This document shows positions 29,781 to 40,378 of a DNA stretch of 64,000 bases, one piece after another; position 1 is the first letter of the stretch; every line of letters begins with the position of its first letter. A program made the translations under genes and the position numbers. Location of the stretch: assembly GCA_903772945.1 (NCBI GenBank), contig CAICTM010000054.1, positions 84,948-148,947 of the forward strand, in the 5' to 3' direction. The DNA is from Seminavis robusta (taxonomy: Eukaryota > Bacillariophyta > Bacillariophyceae > Naviculales > Naviculaceae). The notes under the pieces are model-generated. The model had not been told where the DNA came from and did no database searches. It saw only the letters and a list, made by a program, of their open reading frames with translations.

Positions 29781-31330
29781 CAATTGAAACAGGACAGGAA
29801 CAACCCAACGATGAACATATATAAGTATCGAAGAGTGGTCAACCCAACAATGAACACAAGGACATGTATGGCAATCACTCCCAAGAACTCAATAATCACT
29901 ACCTTGCTTGGATACAACCGAGGTGTATATATACTCGTGGTAGCCTTGAGTCACCTGGCATACGCACCTTTATTAAAGAGATAAGCCATCTCAAACAACC
30001 CACCTGGTGCATGCCTGGGTCGGACAATAGATTTCGCCTCTGGAAAATCATTGATGCATCGCATTGCTTTTGGAAACCGCTAGCTAAGCTGTGCGGACGT
30101 GCGTGTCCATCGTTTCCAAGACGGCCCTTGTACGTACGTAATAGTCACTCCGTCCTGGCAACCACTTTTCATCAACATCTATTTTTGCTCGTTTGGCTGG
30201 TCATGGACTTGTGGCATCGTGAAAATAGAAGTGCACGGCCAAATATCCGAACAGAAGCGGCGGATGCAAATCTTCTTTGGTTCGTAGGATCGAGCAATTT
30301 AAAAGGGGGTTAGAGTGGTCGGAATAGCTTGTGAGGTTGAGGTCGGAATCCACGGCAAAACTGGAAAAAGACGTTTGAGCGATTGCGGCTTCCCGGGCAC
30401 CGGCACGACTTCGTTAGAGTTCACGTTGAGGCTGTCTTTCCAACAGAATGAAACAAAAGAAGGCTGAGACGGTGTGAAGCTAGCTGGGACCTACTGATAG
30501 CTAAACGTATGAAAAGAAAGAACGAACTAAAGACACCAGGGCAGGGCGTGAAAGCGATGCTGGCACTTGGCCGGGCAGCCCACTCCAGAGGACCAGCTCA
30601 ATCCGGAGAGCTGAATAGCCAACCGAAAAGGAAAAGGAATTAAGAGCACCGCACAAGTAAGGAAGAGCCGCACAAAATGCAAGCAAGAGGAGCCTTCGCC
30701 TCGAGGTTGGAAGAAGAACAGCACAGAAGAATTGCATCGTTGGCTGAAGTCGTTGGAAGACGATGGCAAGAAGGAGCATCAACCTCAAGAGTTGGCGGTC
30801 TGGATCGGGCGGAGCTGGTTCTGGCCGATGGTCAGGATGAAGACGAAGCATCGGCTAAGGATTGACGAAGCAGATGCTGGAGGGCACGAAGTGGAATCAT
30901 TGCGGCGTTTGAACCTGGATGCAGCGGCTGGTGGCGCGGGAGATGACAAGGAAGCCGAAGAAGATGACGCAGAAGACGGCAAGATGGACGGTGAGGAGTC
31001 AGGCTGAGGGCAACGAACGATGACGAAGAAGACGGTGAGAAGGCATCGGCTCAAGGTATCTGATGATGCAAGGACGGCAATCGCTGGCGGTCTGGTGTCA
31101 GTGCCTGGCGAAGGACACCCAACCCCCGTCGATCTGGAAGCGGAAGGCGGAAGCTGACCCAAAGGACGAAGCAGACACCAAAAGAACCGAGCCCGACTTG
31201 AGTTGATGCGCCGACCTTGATTCCTCTGACATGGACACAAGTCTTGACTGAGACGACCAGCCCAAAAGACAAAGAAGATCTCCGCAACCTGGCTTCGGCA
31301 AGTCAAGAGAGAGAAGAAGTGTGAGACTTA
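29781..31330. other. Gene-free stretch with decayed coding-like sequence
   Basis: No ATG-led frame shows a known family. At about 30670-31016 (+) an open frame of roughly 110 codons is rich in Glu, Asp, Lys and Trp (ELHRWLKSLEDDGKKEH near 30725) and ends in a stop. Neighbouring sequence to 31330 has the same AG-rich composition. It could be a remnant of a mobile-element protein or of an unrelated gene. I see no TIR or LTR pair at its ends. Confidence 0.35.
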
Positions 31331-31950
31331 AGCTATCTAACTAAGAGTGAACTTGAGCTCGACGAACACGACCAGCCAGCCAGATCGAAGGGTCGTGTAT
31401 CGGAGAACCACAGGAACCACCGACACACCACCGCAGCGTGAAAGAGCCAAACGACAGACGGAACCAGATGATCGACCAACATCAGCAGCAGGAGGAACCA
31501 CCACAGGAACCACCAAGGAAAAAGGTTGTAGAACTCTTGGATAATCATTTCGAAATAGAAACCTCCGAAGAGACTTTCCGATCAAATCCAAGGGCCATAG
31601 AGCACTAGGCAATGGAGCACTAGGCGACCAACCAAACAAACCAACCAAAGGAACCACCACAGGGACCACCAGGAACCACCACAGGAACCACCACAGGGAC
31701 CACCAACATCAGCAAGCAGCAGCAGGAACCACCACAGGAACCACCACAGGAACCACCACAGGAACCACCAAGGAACAAGGTTGTAGAACTCTTGGATAAT
31801 CATTTCGAAATAGAAACCTCCGAAGAGACTTTCCGATCAAATCCAAGGGCCGTAGAGCACTAGGCAATGGAGCACTAGGCGACCAACCAAACAAACGAAC
31901 CACAGGAACCACCAACAGAGCCAGGAACCACTTGCTAGAATGGGTCACGG
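31331..31950. repeat. GGAACCACCACA minisatellite with a longer direct repeat
   Basis: The region is dominated by imperfect tandem copies of a caggaaccaccacag-type unit of 12-15 bp (about 31405-31530, 31640-31775, 31895-31930). Embedded in it, a segment of about 140 bp starting near 31500 (ggttgtagaactcttgg at 31524) is repeated near 31757 with few differences, a period of roughly 255 bp. The array does not encode a plausible protein on either strand. Confidence 0.85.
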
Positions 31951-32889
31951 AGCACACGGCAGCCAACCAAGGGACCGATCAATCCAATGCCAAGGAGCCA
32001 ACGCCTAACCGACCGACCGACCGACCAATCTTCCTTCCACTGCCGGCAGCCTTGCCAGATCCATCCTAGCTAGAATAAAAGGTAGAAGCGACGAAGGTTT
32101 GTAAGACTGGTCTCAGAAATAATAATAGAGAAAATGAACGACTGTTCCAGCGAATTGACCCGGGGCGTACCGGCGAGCCAACTCCACAGGGCCCCCGAAG
32201 GAGCGGCTGCAAGCAGCACCGGAAAGTGTTACAAACTTGAGAGAGAGAAGTGTATGGAACTGACCTTTTGTTGAGATGGTTTGCGTTTCCGAAGGATGAC
32301 CGTTGGCGAATTGTGTTGGATGATTTGATGATGGATGCGACGACACAGGAACCACCGCAAGATAACACCCTTGCCGGTGAAGAGTGACCAGGACGACCCC
32401 ACACAGAGGGGAAGCCCAATCACTCTCCTAACAAGGCACGAAGCAGCTGACAAGCAGCACCGGCAAGGATGTCATCGTCATGCATGTCTTTGGAGAGGAA
32501 GAAAAAGACAGAAGTGGGTTTGTTTTTGCGAGAGAAAGAGAGCTTGTTTTTCGCATCAAAGCTAAGGGCCTTTTTTTTTTAAATTTCGAAGCGCGTTTCA
32601 AAAAGAACGTTCTCCCTGAAATCAAAAAGATTTAAAACAAGAACGCCTCTTGGCTTCTTTTTTTTCGAATTCGTACGTCTCGACTGACACTCGTCACTCG
32701 GGAACACTAACCCCAATGGAGGTGTCAAGATTTGCAACCAAGTACGTCAGTTCAAGAACGCTTTTACCAGAACACCGTCCATCCAACAACTCCGCAAGCC
32801 TCTTTTTAGATCCTTCATTTTTTCATGTAGCTAGCTAAACTAATAACCAAGCCATATTATTAGAAAGCCATATCAATACATCTCCCAGA
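31951..32889. other. Intergenic, no gene seen
   Basis: The sequence is a purine-biased continuation of the repeat region with an ACCGACCGACCGACC run near 32010. It has T-runs near 32570 and 32660. The promoter and leader of the helicase gene occupy the right end. Confidence 0.45.
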
Positions 32890-35800
32890 ATGGTTAGTGC
32901 AGGTAGACAATGGACTTGGGCAGCCGCAGGGTTCTGCTTGATAATCACACTGGGATGGCCAATCAAGAAGACTTGTGCGTTTGGTATTTTTGGTAATAAT
33001 ATTGCTACTTTCGCCACCAAGACAACCAATTATTTCCGCAAGAGTGCACTGAGGTCCAGCCCATCAGAAGCAATTTCAAGGGAATTAGAAGAAGAAGAGA
33101 AAGAAGTGGAGCACCAGATTCAACGTGGCCAAGATGAGTTGCAGCAATACTTTGATTTTCCACTCGATGATTGGCAGCTGCAAGCAGGAGGAGCCATATT
33201 AGAAGGATACAATGTCATTGTCTGTGCTCCTACTGGTGCCGGGTAAGTCCAGATCCAGTCCAGCAAAAGGAAAGAAAAATGGAGGCCATGAGCTTTTCTA
33301 ACATTCTGCTTCATTTTTCATGGGTATACTTGTGGGTATCATTTTTTACATGGTATTATCATTTTTCATAATGTGATTAGAAAAACCGTGGTGGGAGAAA
33401 TGGCACTACGAGTCGCCTTTACGATGCAACAAAAGCACGCAATCTACACAACTCCCTTGAAAGCGTTGTCGAATCAAAAATACGGAGACTTGTGTCCCAT
33501 GTTTGGCAAATCCAATGTGGGTCTCTCCACGGGAGATATTTCCATTCACAAGGGAGCACCCATTACGGTCATGACCACGGAAGTCTACCGCAATATTGCC
33601 TGGCGGGCATCTTCTAGCAAGGCTGGTATAGTCCGAAAGCAAGACCTTTTGGACAACCGTAATAATTTGGAACAAAATGCCATGTGTGTCCTGGACGAAT
33701 TCCATTACATGGGACATCCCGGACGAGGTGGTGTCTGGGAAGAATGCGTCATTACATCTCCCCTTCATACCCAACTCATTGGACTCTCTGCCACACTCCC
33801 CAATGCTCCCCAGCTCACGGCGTGGATGGAACACGTCACGGGACGCAAAACTGTACTCGTCAATACTAGCGCCACAAAACCAAGACCCGTCCCCTTGCGG
33901 TATCTCTTTGCCACCAAGGAGGGATTGTTCCCTCTCTTCAAAGACCCGGAAGCGGGTCCCGGGGCTCCCAAGGGATTGTTGGGATTGCGCGGGGATGGAG
34001 TTACGACTGGGGAGGATTCGAAACAGAGGAAACGAAAAAATAAGGACAATGACGACACTGACGACCACAACAGCAAGCTCCCCAGAGGCTTACACATCAA
34101 TCCGCAACTCAAGGCGGCCGCCGACAAACGACTCCAAAAAGTAAATCGCGCCATTGACCGCAAAAAAGTGCGTCAAATGACACAAAACAATCGCAGCAAT
34201 ACTAAGAATGACGACGACGACGACTGGGAATGGGGCAGACGAGGACGAGGGCGAAAAAGTGGCCCCATGTCGCCACGAGACGAAAAGCGGGAACGAGAAC
34301 GTCTTCTCAAACAAGAATTGAGACGATCCGTGCCGTCCTTGGCCGTACTGCTCAAGAGATTGCATCAAAAGAATCTCTTGCCGGCCATCTTTTTCCTCTT
34401 TTCACGAGCCGGTTGTGACGAAGCGGCGCGGAATGTATGCAACTTTATGAGAGGTCCCGTCGGGGATTCCATAAATGATTTGGAAGATACAACTAATAGA
34501 CCGCAACGCAAACGACAATCGAGGCAACGCGGCAGTCGAAGAAACGACAACGACAATAATCGTCAAAGTTTTGGAAACAACAACCTTGCGCAAGACGCCA
34601 ACGGTCGAATGTTTCGCCTCAATGGCGACTTTGTCAGTGACGACGTTCTGGAGGCATCAATCAACGACATTTTGAAAGAGGATGACATTGACGAGGAAGA
34701 TCCGTTGAGCAAGGACAATTTCAAACTCTATGCAAAGGCTGGCCTACTCAGTTACGAGCAGGTGGAAACTGTGGCTGCAAAGATTGAAGCCTTCAATCAA
34801 GAGAACGAAGAGATTGCCTTTCCCAATGGTATCATGATGCAGTATTTATTTGGGGTTGGGTCGCATCATGCTGGGATGTTGCCGTAAGTAGTTTCATTGA
34901 TTGCTCTGACGTCGGTCGTTTGCTTCGAGGAACAATCGGATCTCACAACGACACATCTCTTGCTCTGCTCGCGACATAACCCAGTGCTCACAAGTCATTC
35001 GTGGAAATCTTGTTCCGCAATCAACTCATGAGGGCAGTGTTTGCCACGGAAACGCTAGCTGCTGGAATCAACATGCCAGCACGGACAACTGTGATCTGTG
35101 CCTTGGCAAAACGAGGAGACGGATCTTCCATGAACCTGTTAGAGACGAGCAATCTCTTGCAAATGGCAGGTAGGGCAGGACGACGTGGCTTTGATGAAAA
35201 CGGCTACTGTGTCATTGTGGCCACACCCTTTGAGAATCACGATGATGCCGCCAAAATTCTAACCGACCCCATCAAGCCCATCACGTCTCAATTCAGCCCG
35301 TCCTATTCGCTTGCCGTCAACCTGGTCGCCAGGGGTCAAGGCAAATTGGACGTTGCCAAGCAGCTTGTGGGCAAGAGTTTTGCGCTCTGGGAAAGGTCAC
35401 AAATTGAAGAAGACATTGCAACAGCTGTTGAAACTCATGGGGAAGGTGTTAGCGAGGTATTGGAGGCGTCGGCTCATGAAAGATTCATGATCACGCTCGT
35501 GGAAACATTGCAGCTGCAAGTAGACAAGAAGCGAGCAAGGTTCGACGTTAGTTATGTTGCATTTCTCGTGGGTATCCTGAATGACAGAGAGAGCCTCAAG
35601 AAGGCATCCAAGTCGTATCTTGGCGCAGTCAAAATGTTAGAGCTAGAGAAAAGCACGTTAGGATACCTCGAAGCCGAACTTGCCACAACCAACCAGGGAG
35701 ACCATGAGGACGATCTGTTGGGAGAGCTTTTCGAGGATGATCGGGAAGAAGTGTTGAAGCAGATTGAATTTCAAAGATCTGGAATTGCCAAAATTGAAAA

Positions 35801-37088
35801 AGACATCAATAAACATCCATTCACCAAGATTGGCAACATTGCAAATGAGCTGATGGAAGATCCAAATTGTCCTGAAGGCAAGGCACTTCTTGCCGATCTC
35901 CGGACTGTTCGTGGATACGAATCGAACTTTGGTGGCAATGAAGGTGACGGCGATACGCGTCGGCTAGCGCTTTCTCCAGAAGACCTTTGCAGGTTTTCAA
36001 AATCAGCCATTGTCATTCGCCGCAAGACGAGGAAGCTGTCCACTGCCAATCCTGGGCTGGACCCTCTATCACTATTGGAACAAGCTGACAAAGCAGAGGA
36101 ACCGGTCAATGATACGTGGGACGATATGCTTTCCATCATCAAAGTTCTCGTGGCGTACGGGTGTCTGTCTCTGAAGTCAGACTTGAACGAACACGACAAC
36201 CTCAGCCTGGAGCAAGAAAGCTTTGAAATCTCACCCGCAGGTAACAGCCTCGGTATGCTTGGTTTTGACAACTCATTGTGGTGCATGACTGCCGTTGGCG
36301 GTACGTGGGACGTTGTCGGGGCATCGTCAAAACTGGATACCTTTCGATCGGCCATTGAGCAGGCTGACAGGGAAGGAGGCGATTGGTACGACGATGATGA
36401 ACGTGCACAAGCAAACTTGTCCAAAGCACAAGAAGAAGCGGAAGAGTTGGTGTCGCTGATACGGACCATGGAGCCAAGCCAGCTAGCCGGTTACGTATCT
36501 TGCTTGATATCCGAGGGATCCCGAAACAGCGGAGGAGGACTTTCCGTCATTGACATTTTTCAAAAGATGGAACCAGTTCAGCAACGAGTGATCCAATCGT
36601 CGTTGCAAGTGATGGAGCGTCTGATGGACGTCCAAAAAGAGTTTGATGTGGACGAGAATACCCGTGTTTGTAACTTTGACGTGTCCAACTGCGATGTTGT
36701 GACGGCATGGGCATCCGGCTGCAGTTGGAGTGAAGCACTTGAAATCTCTGGATCTCCCCCCGGAGATCTAGCACGAACGTTGAGCCGCGTTTTGGATGCC
36801 GTTCGACAGCTTGCCAATCTGCCCTATCGAGCAATGCGCAAGTCGGACTTTGAAAGAGGCGCAGTAGTTGCCGGTCTTCACCCTGAGATTCGCAACCTAT
36901 GCCGTGAAGCAGCCCTTGCCATTAACAGATATCCTGTCAAGGATCCGCTTCAGTTTGCAGAAATTGCGGATGAAGAAGAAATCGAAGACGAGCTCTTGGA
37001 GGACGAAGACGCAGACGTTGAAATCTCTGACGAGAGTGACGAGGACGACGAGAATGAGATTAAAGTTCCTGAGATCGACGAGGATTGA
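32890..37088 (+). CDS. Ski2-like (ISE2-type) RNA helicase, probably plastid-targeted, three exons
   Basis: Exons are 32890-33242, 33381-34883 and 34985-37088; both introns (138 and 101 bp) have GTAAGT donors and AG acceptors and keep the frame, giving 1319 aa. The first intron splits the Walker A motif APTGAGKT (about 112-120). Other helicase motifs are TTPLKALSNQ (Ia), LDEFHYM (motif II, about 223), SATLPN (III, about 253), GVGSHHAGMLPAHK across the second junction, and QMAGRAGRRG (VI, about 678). The C-terminal third, ending in an acidic tail, matches the DSHCT region of Ski2/Mtr4 enzymes. A basic, Asn/Asp-rich insertion lies between the two RecA-like domains. The N-terminus has a hydrophobic signal followed by 'KTCAFGIFG', like the diatom ASAFAP plastid cleavage motif. 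The plant homologue ISE2 acts in chloroplast RNA processing; the same role here is inferred. Confidence 0.9.
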
Positions 37089-37633
37089 CCGCAGCGAAGT
37101 TACGAGTATACATTCGCAAAGCCCATCCACCCCACGACGTTGATTTGGGTCCGAGCAGTTCTAGCTAGGTAGCTACATGCATTGATGTTGCCCAACAATA
37201 GAACTTATCATTTTTGTTTTGACATGCGCATGAAGTCCTATTCATTTGATAGATCAATGAGGCTACCGGTACAGAGAGGGATTTTGAGTATACACTTGGC
37301 TGGTTCCTGGAAAAGCATGCTTCTGAAATATCTGCTCTGTGGCTTCTTCTGTCGTACTGAGCCATCTGAGCCAGCAAACCTGCCTCAGGGCTGTGCGGTT
37401 GCTATCGAACACAAAGGGAACTCCAGAAAATGGAGTGCACTTTGGATACTCGTAGATTGATTGGCTGATTCGAAAGAAGTGGTGCATCCAAAGAGAGGGT
37501 AGGATATGAAATTCCAATCCATTCGACGTATGATTCCTCTTTCTGTTTCCCTTGGATGTTCAATCTTTCTTTTTCAAAGTGTCGCTGCATAGACCGTAAT
37601 AGTAGACGCCAATTGCAAAACTGCACTCACTCC
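37089..37633. other. Intergenic between convergent genes
   Basis: This is the 3' region of the helicase (+) and FKBP (-) genes. Only short overlapping frames occur and none is convincing. Confidence 0.5.
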
Positions 37634-38191
37634 TCACTCCTTGTCAGAACTAATAACATCCACCAATTCCAAAACGAAAATCAATGTCGACCGTGGCGGG
37701 ATTTTGGGTGGAAATCCTTGATGTCCATAGGCATAGAGCGGTGGTATTGTCACCTCCACTTTTTGTCCCACACACATGTGTTCCACGGCCACTTCCAATC
37801 CTTCCAATACGTGTTGTTTCCCGAGTTCGAATTGCAACGCCGATTTTTGATGTTTGGAACTGGCGATAACCGTGCCATTTTCCAAGCGACCTTCGAAGCG
37901 AATCTATTATATATTTAACAAGGTGATGATAAGACGAACGCCCAGTTGGTATTGTAGCCCATATCTGACGATTCGATTCAGCAGAGCAGCAAACTTTCTT
38001 ACCTGACAGTGTTCCCCCTTTTTTGGAAATCGAGATCCATGCCCTTTTTCCAGAGTCCTCATGAGGATTCCAGCCCCTTGCTTGTTGGCTATCAGGTCAT
38101 CGTCCGCTATCTCTGGCCTACTATTGTTGTGGCTGTTGCTGCCTCTGTCATTGCCGTTAGCCGAGCCGATAGAAGCACTTTCTTCCGTCAT
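37634..38191 (-). CDS. FKBP-type peptidyl-prolyl cis-trans isomerase, two exons
   Basis: On the minus strand exon 1 is 38191-38003 and exon 2 is 37903-37634, joined over a 99-bp GTAAGA...AATAG intron in frame, giving 152 aa. The N-terminal about 45 residues are hydrophilic. The FKBP fold then follows: 'GHGSRFPKKGEHCQ' leads across the junction to IRFEGRLENGT, then FELGKQHVLEGLEVAVEHM, 'VGQKVEVTIPPLYAYG' and 'PKIPPRSTLIFVLELVDV'. The usual Trp in the pocket (GWE) is Leu here (GLE), and the usual YTG after the first strand is changed to FEG. Drug-binding and perhaps activity may therefore be altered. The open frame extends upstream into GGTACC repeats; the ATG at 38189-38191 is preferred. Confidence 0.85.
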
Positions 38192-38490
38192 GGTGGCAGC
38201 AGAAAGAAATGAGGAATGAGGCCACAAAGACGGACGAAGATTGTAAGCCGACGTCAAGCTGTTTAAAATTGTACCAGTACCGGTACCTGGTACGATCTGT
38301 GCTGGTACCGGTACCGGTACAGTAGGTACCACAAGTCACCAAGAGACAAGCAAACACCAAGTTTCGATCTAGCTAGACTAGCTACTATTAATAGAGAAAA
38401 ACCTATTCGTCGAAATAGACTACATCCTACAACTATTTCTCTTCAGTCCCACTGTCTCTACCATGCTAATTCATCAATATCCAATTCCTC
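38192..38490. other. Promoter of FKBP gene and 3' region of the ankyrin gene
   Basis: The interval contains a striking GGTACC/ACCGGT cluster at about 38270-38330, upstream of the FKBP start. The remainder has TA-rich words and no gene. Confidence 0.5.
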
Positions 38491-39693
38491 TTACTCTTCT
38501 TCATCTCGAGCTGGGCATCCATTCTCACGTGCCCAATCCACAATTTCGAAATGACCATGCATATAAGCTGCTTCGATTGTGCTTTCATCCCATGGGCATC
38601 CATGCTCACGGGCCCACTTGAGAATTCCAAGATGTCCTGCTCGAGCAGCTCTTGCACAGATATCTTTGTCCCATGGGCATCCATTTTCATGCGCCCATTG
38701 CAAAATGTTCAAATGACCATAATCTGCAGCAAAAGCACATGTGAGTCTGTCCCATGGACAGCCATTCTCATGTGCCCATTTGAAAATCTCTAAATGGCCA
38801 TGCACAACAGCGCTGGAGCATGTGGCAACATCCCATGGACAGCCATTCTCACGGGCCCATTTGAGAATGTGTAAATGGCCACTTCCAGCAGCACTGGAGC
38901 ATGTGTTGGCACTCAATGGACATCCATTCTCACGGGCCCATTTGAGAATTTCCAAGTGGCCGCCTTCCGCTGCAGCAGAGCATGTCAATGTGTTCCATGG
39001 ACATCCGTGTGTTCTTGCCCACTTGAGCAATGCGAAATGGCCAAATCTGGCAGCAGCCGAGCATACTATCGTGTTCCAGTCGCATCCATTCTCATGAGCC
39101 CACTGGAGCAGTTCCAAATGGCCACCATAAGCTGCAAACTGACATGTCAAATCATTCCATGGACAACCGTGTTTGCGAGCCCATTTCAAAACATCCAAAT
39201 GGCCTTTTCTAGCGGCGCCCGCACAGGTCATTCCATTCCATGGGTATTCTTTATCGAGGGCCCATTTTAGCACGGGGATACTTCCAACACTGGCAATTGT
39301 CTTAGTTACGTCACAGAAATCTTCACTGTCCTCGGTGCATCCCAGATCGTTGTCATTCCCATATTGGAGTCTTTGGCAGTGCCAGTGTTCGGCACATGCC
39401 ACATTGTAGAAAGCAACACTATAATAAGTCTCGTAGTGGGTGTCGACTGTTGTGCTTTCACCGCTCTCCTCCTCCTCCTTCTTCTTCTGCTTGTCGCAAT
39501 ATTCTTTGTAAAGGTGATTCATTTGTTTGTTGACTGCACCAATATACGCGTAGTGCCCAAGACCAAGACATGGCAGGATATTTCCAATCCAAATATCTGG
39601 CCGATCCAACAACAAATCTTCAGCAGGAGGAGCAAGCTTTTGCTTGTTGGCACTACTGGGGTTGGTGCCAGAACCACACGGGGAAGTAGACAT
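38491..39693 (-). CDS. Short-ankyrin-repeat protein of the 'LKWARENGCPWD' type, intact
   Basis: The 400-aa product has an N-terminal segment (about 30-66, IWIGNILPCLGLGHYAYIGAVNKQMNHLY) that looks F-box-like. A Lys/Glu-rich linker and a Cys/His-containing block follow. Residues about 135-395 hold ten consecutive repeats of about 26 residues with the consensus GHLEILKWARENGCPWDxxTCxxAAxx. This is the compact ankyrin variant common in diatoms and brown algae and in giant viruses. If the N-terminal part is an F-box, the protein would be a substrate receptor for ubiquitin ligases (inference). Start ATG is 39691-39693. Two broken relatives lie at 42232-43589 and 47910-52417, so this is the surviving member of a local cluster. 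Confidence 0.9.
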   Translation of the reverse strand: MSTSPCGSGTNPSSANKQKLAPPAEDLLLDRPDIWIGNILPCLGLGHYAYIGAVNKQMNHLYKEYCDKQKKKEEEESGESTTVDTHYETYYSVAFYNVACAEHWHCQRLQYGNDNDLGCTEDSEDFCDVTKTIASVGSIPVLKWALDKEYPWNGMTCAGAARKGHLDVLKWARKHGCPWNDLTCQFAAYGGHLELLQWAHENGCDWNTIVCSAAARFGHFALLKWARTHGCPWNTLTCSAAAEGGHLEILKWARENGCPLSANTCSSAAGSGHLHILKWARENGCPWDVATCSSAVVHGHLEIFKWAHENGCPWDRLTCAFAADYGHLNILQWAHENGCPWDKDICARAARAGHLGILKWAREHGCPWDESTIEAAYMHGHFEIVDWARENGCPARDEEE

Positions 39694-40378
39694 GGCTAGT
39701 AGATCTAGCTAGATGGGTAGATAGGATGATGAGGAACGAAGGTAGATAGGTTCAACGATGTCAAACAGCAAGTTAAGACCGAGATACCGGCGACTTTTGG
39801 GGTGGATACTGAATGGCGGCTTTTGGGGGGGACAGGTTTGGGTTTGCTGCTGCTTCGAGGAGGGACGTTTTTTTACGTGCCAACGCCCGCCATCATGCCC
39901 GTAGTCTAGCTAGCTAGAGATAGGTGTAGCCTCCAATAGGGGGGACCAATTTTGGAATGTGGGGACCAATTTTGGAATATGGGGACCAATTTTGGAATGT
40001 GGGGACCAATTTTGGAATATGGGGACCAATTTTGGAATGTGGGGACCAATTTTGGAATGGCGGGACCAGAACCGGAAACGGGACTAACTGGCCAATGCGG
40101 GGTTGGTCCAGAGGTTCGGTTCCCCGGGTGACCTGACGTCATTTCATTCGTGGATACTCTCAGAATAATCTAGAGTTCGCATCGGCCAATTCCGGTGTCA
40201 ACTTTTAGGGTTCCTATTCTGGACAAAATCACGTATCGGTCGTACGGCGATAAAGCCACTGGCCCAAGGGTTTTCTTCATTGGTGCCTCGTGGGGTAGGT
40301 TATCACTTTTTCTTGTTGCAGTCGGTGAATGCATGCATGCACTCCACCAGCACTCTCTTTCGACGAGGACGCACCACC
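39694..40378. promoter_or_regulatory. Divergent promoter region between ankyrin and DMT genes
   Basis: The 685 bp separate the start of the ankyrin gene (-) from that of the transporter (+). They contain a CTAGCTAGCTAG run at 39905-39917, the six-unit CCAAT-containing array at 39941-40060 and a perfect TGACGTCA palindrome at 40134-40141. CCAAT and cAMP/CO2-response-type TGACGT elements are known transcription factor sites; their use here is inferred. Confidence 0.5.
39941..40060. repeat. Six tandem 20-bp repeats, each with a CCAAT word
   Basis: The unit ggggaccaattttggaatgt repeats six times with exact 20-bp spacing; only the last two or three bases vary (gt, at, gg). A degraded seventh unit starts at 40061. 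Each unit carries CCAATTTTGG. Confidence 0.97.

Noticed and set aside
29864-30313. 149-codon plus-strand frame
   Set aside because: No motif, mixed composition, and overlap with other short frames; I see no support beyond its length.
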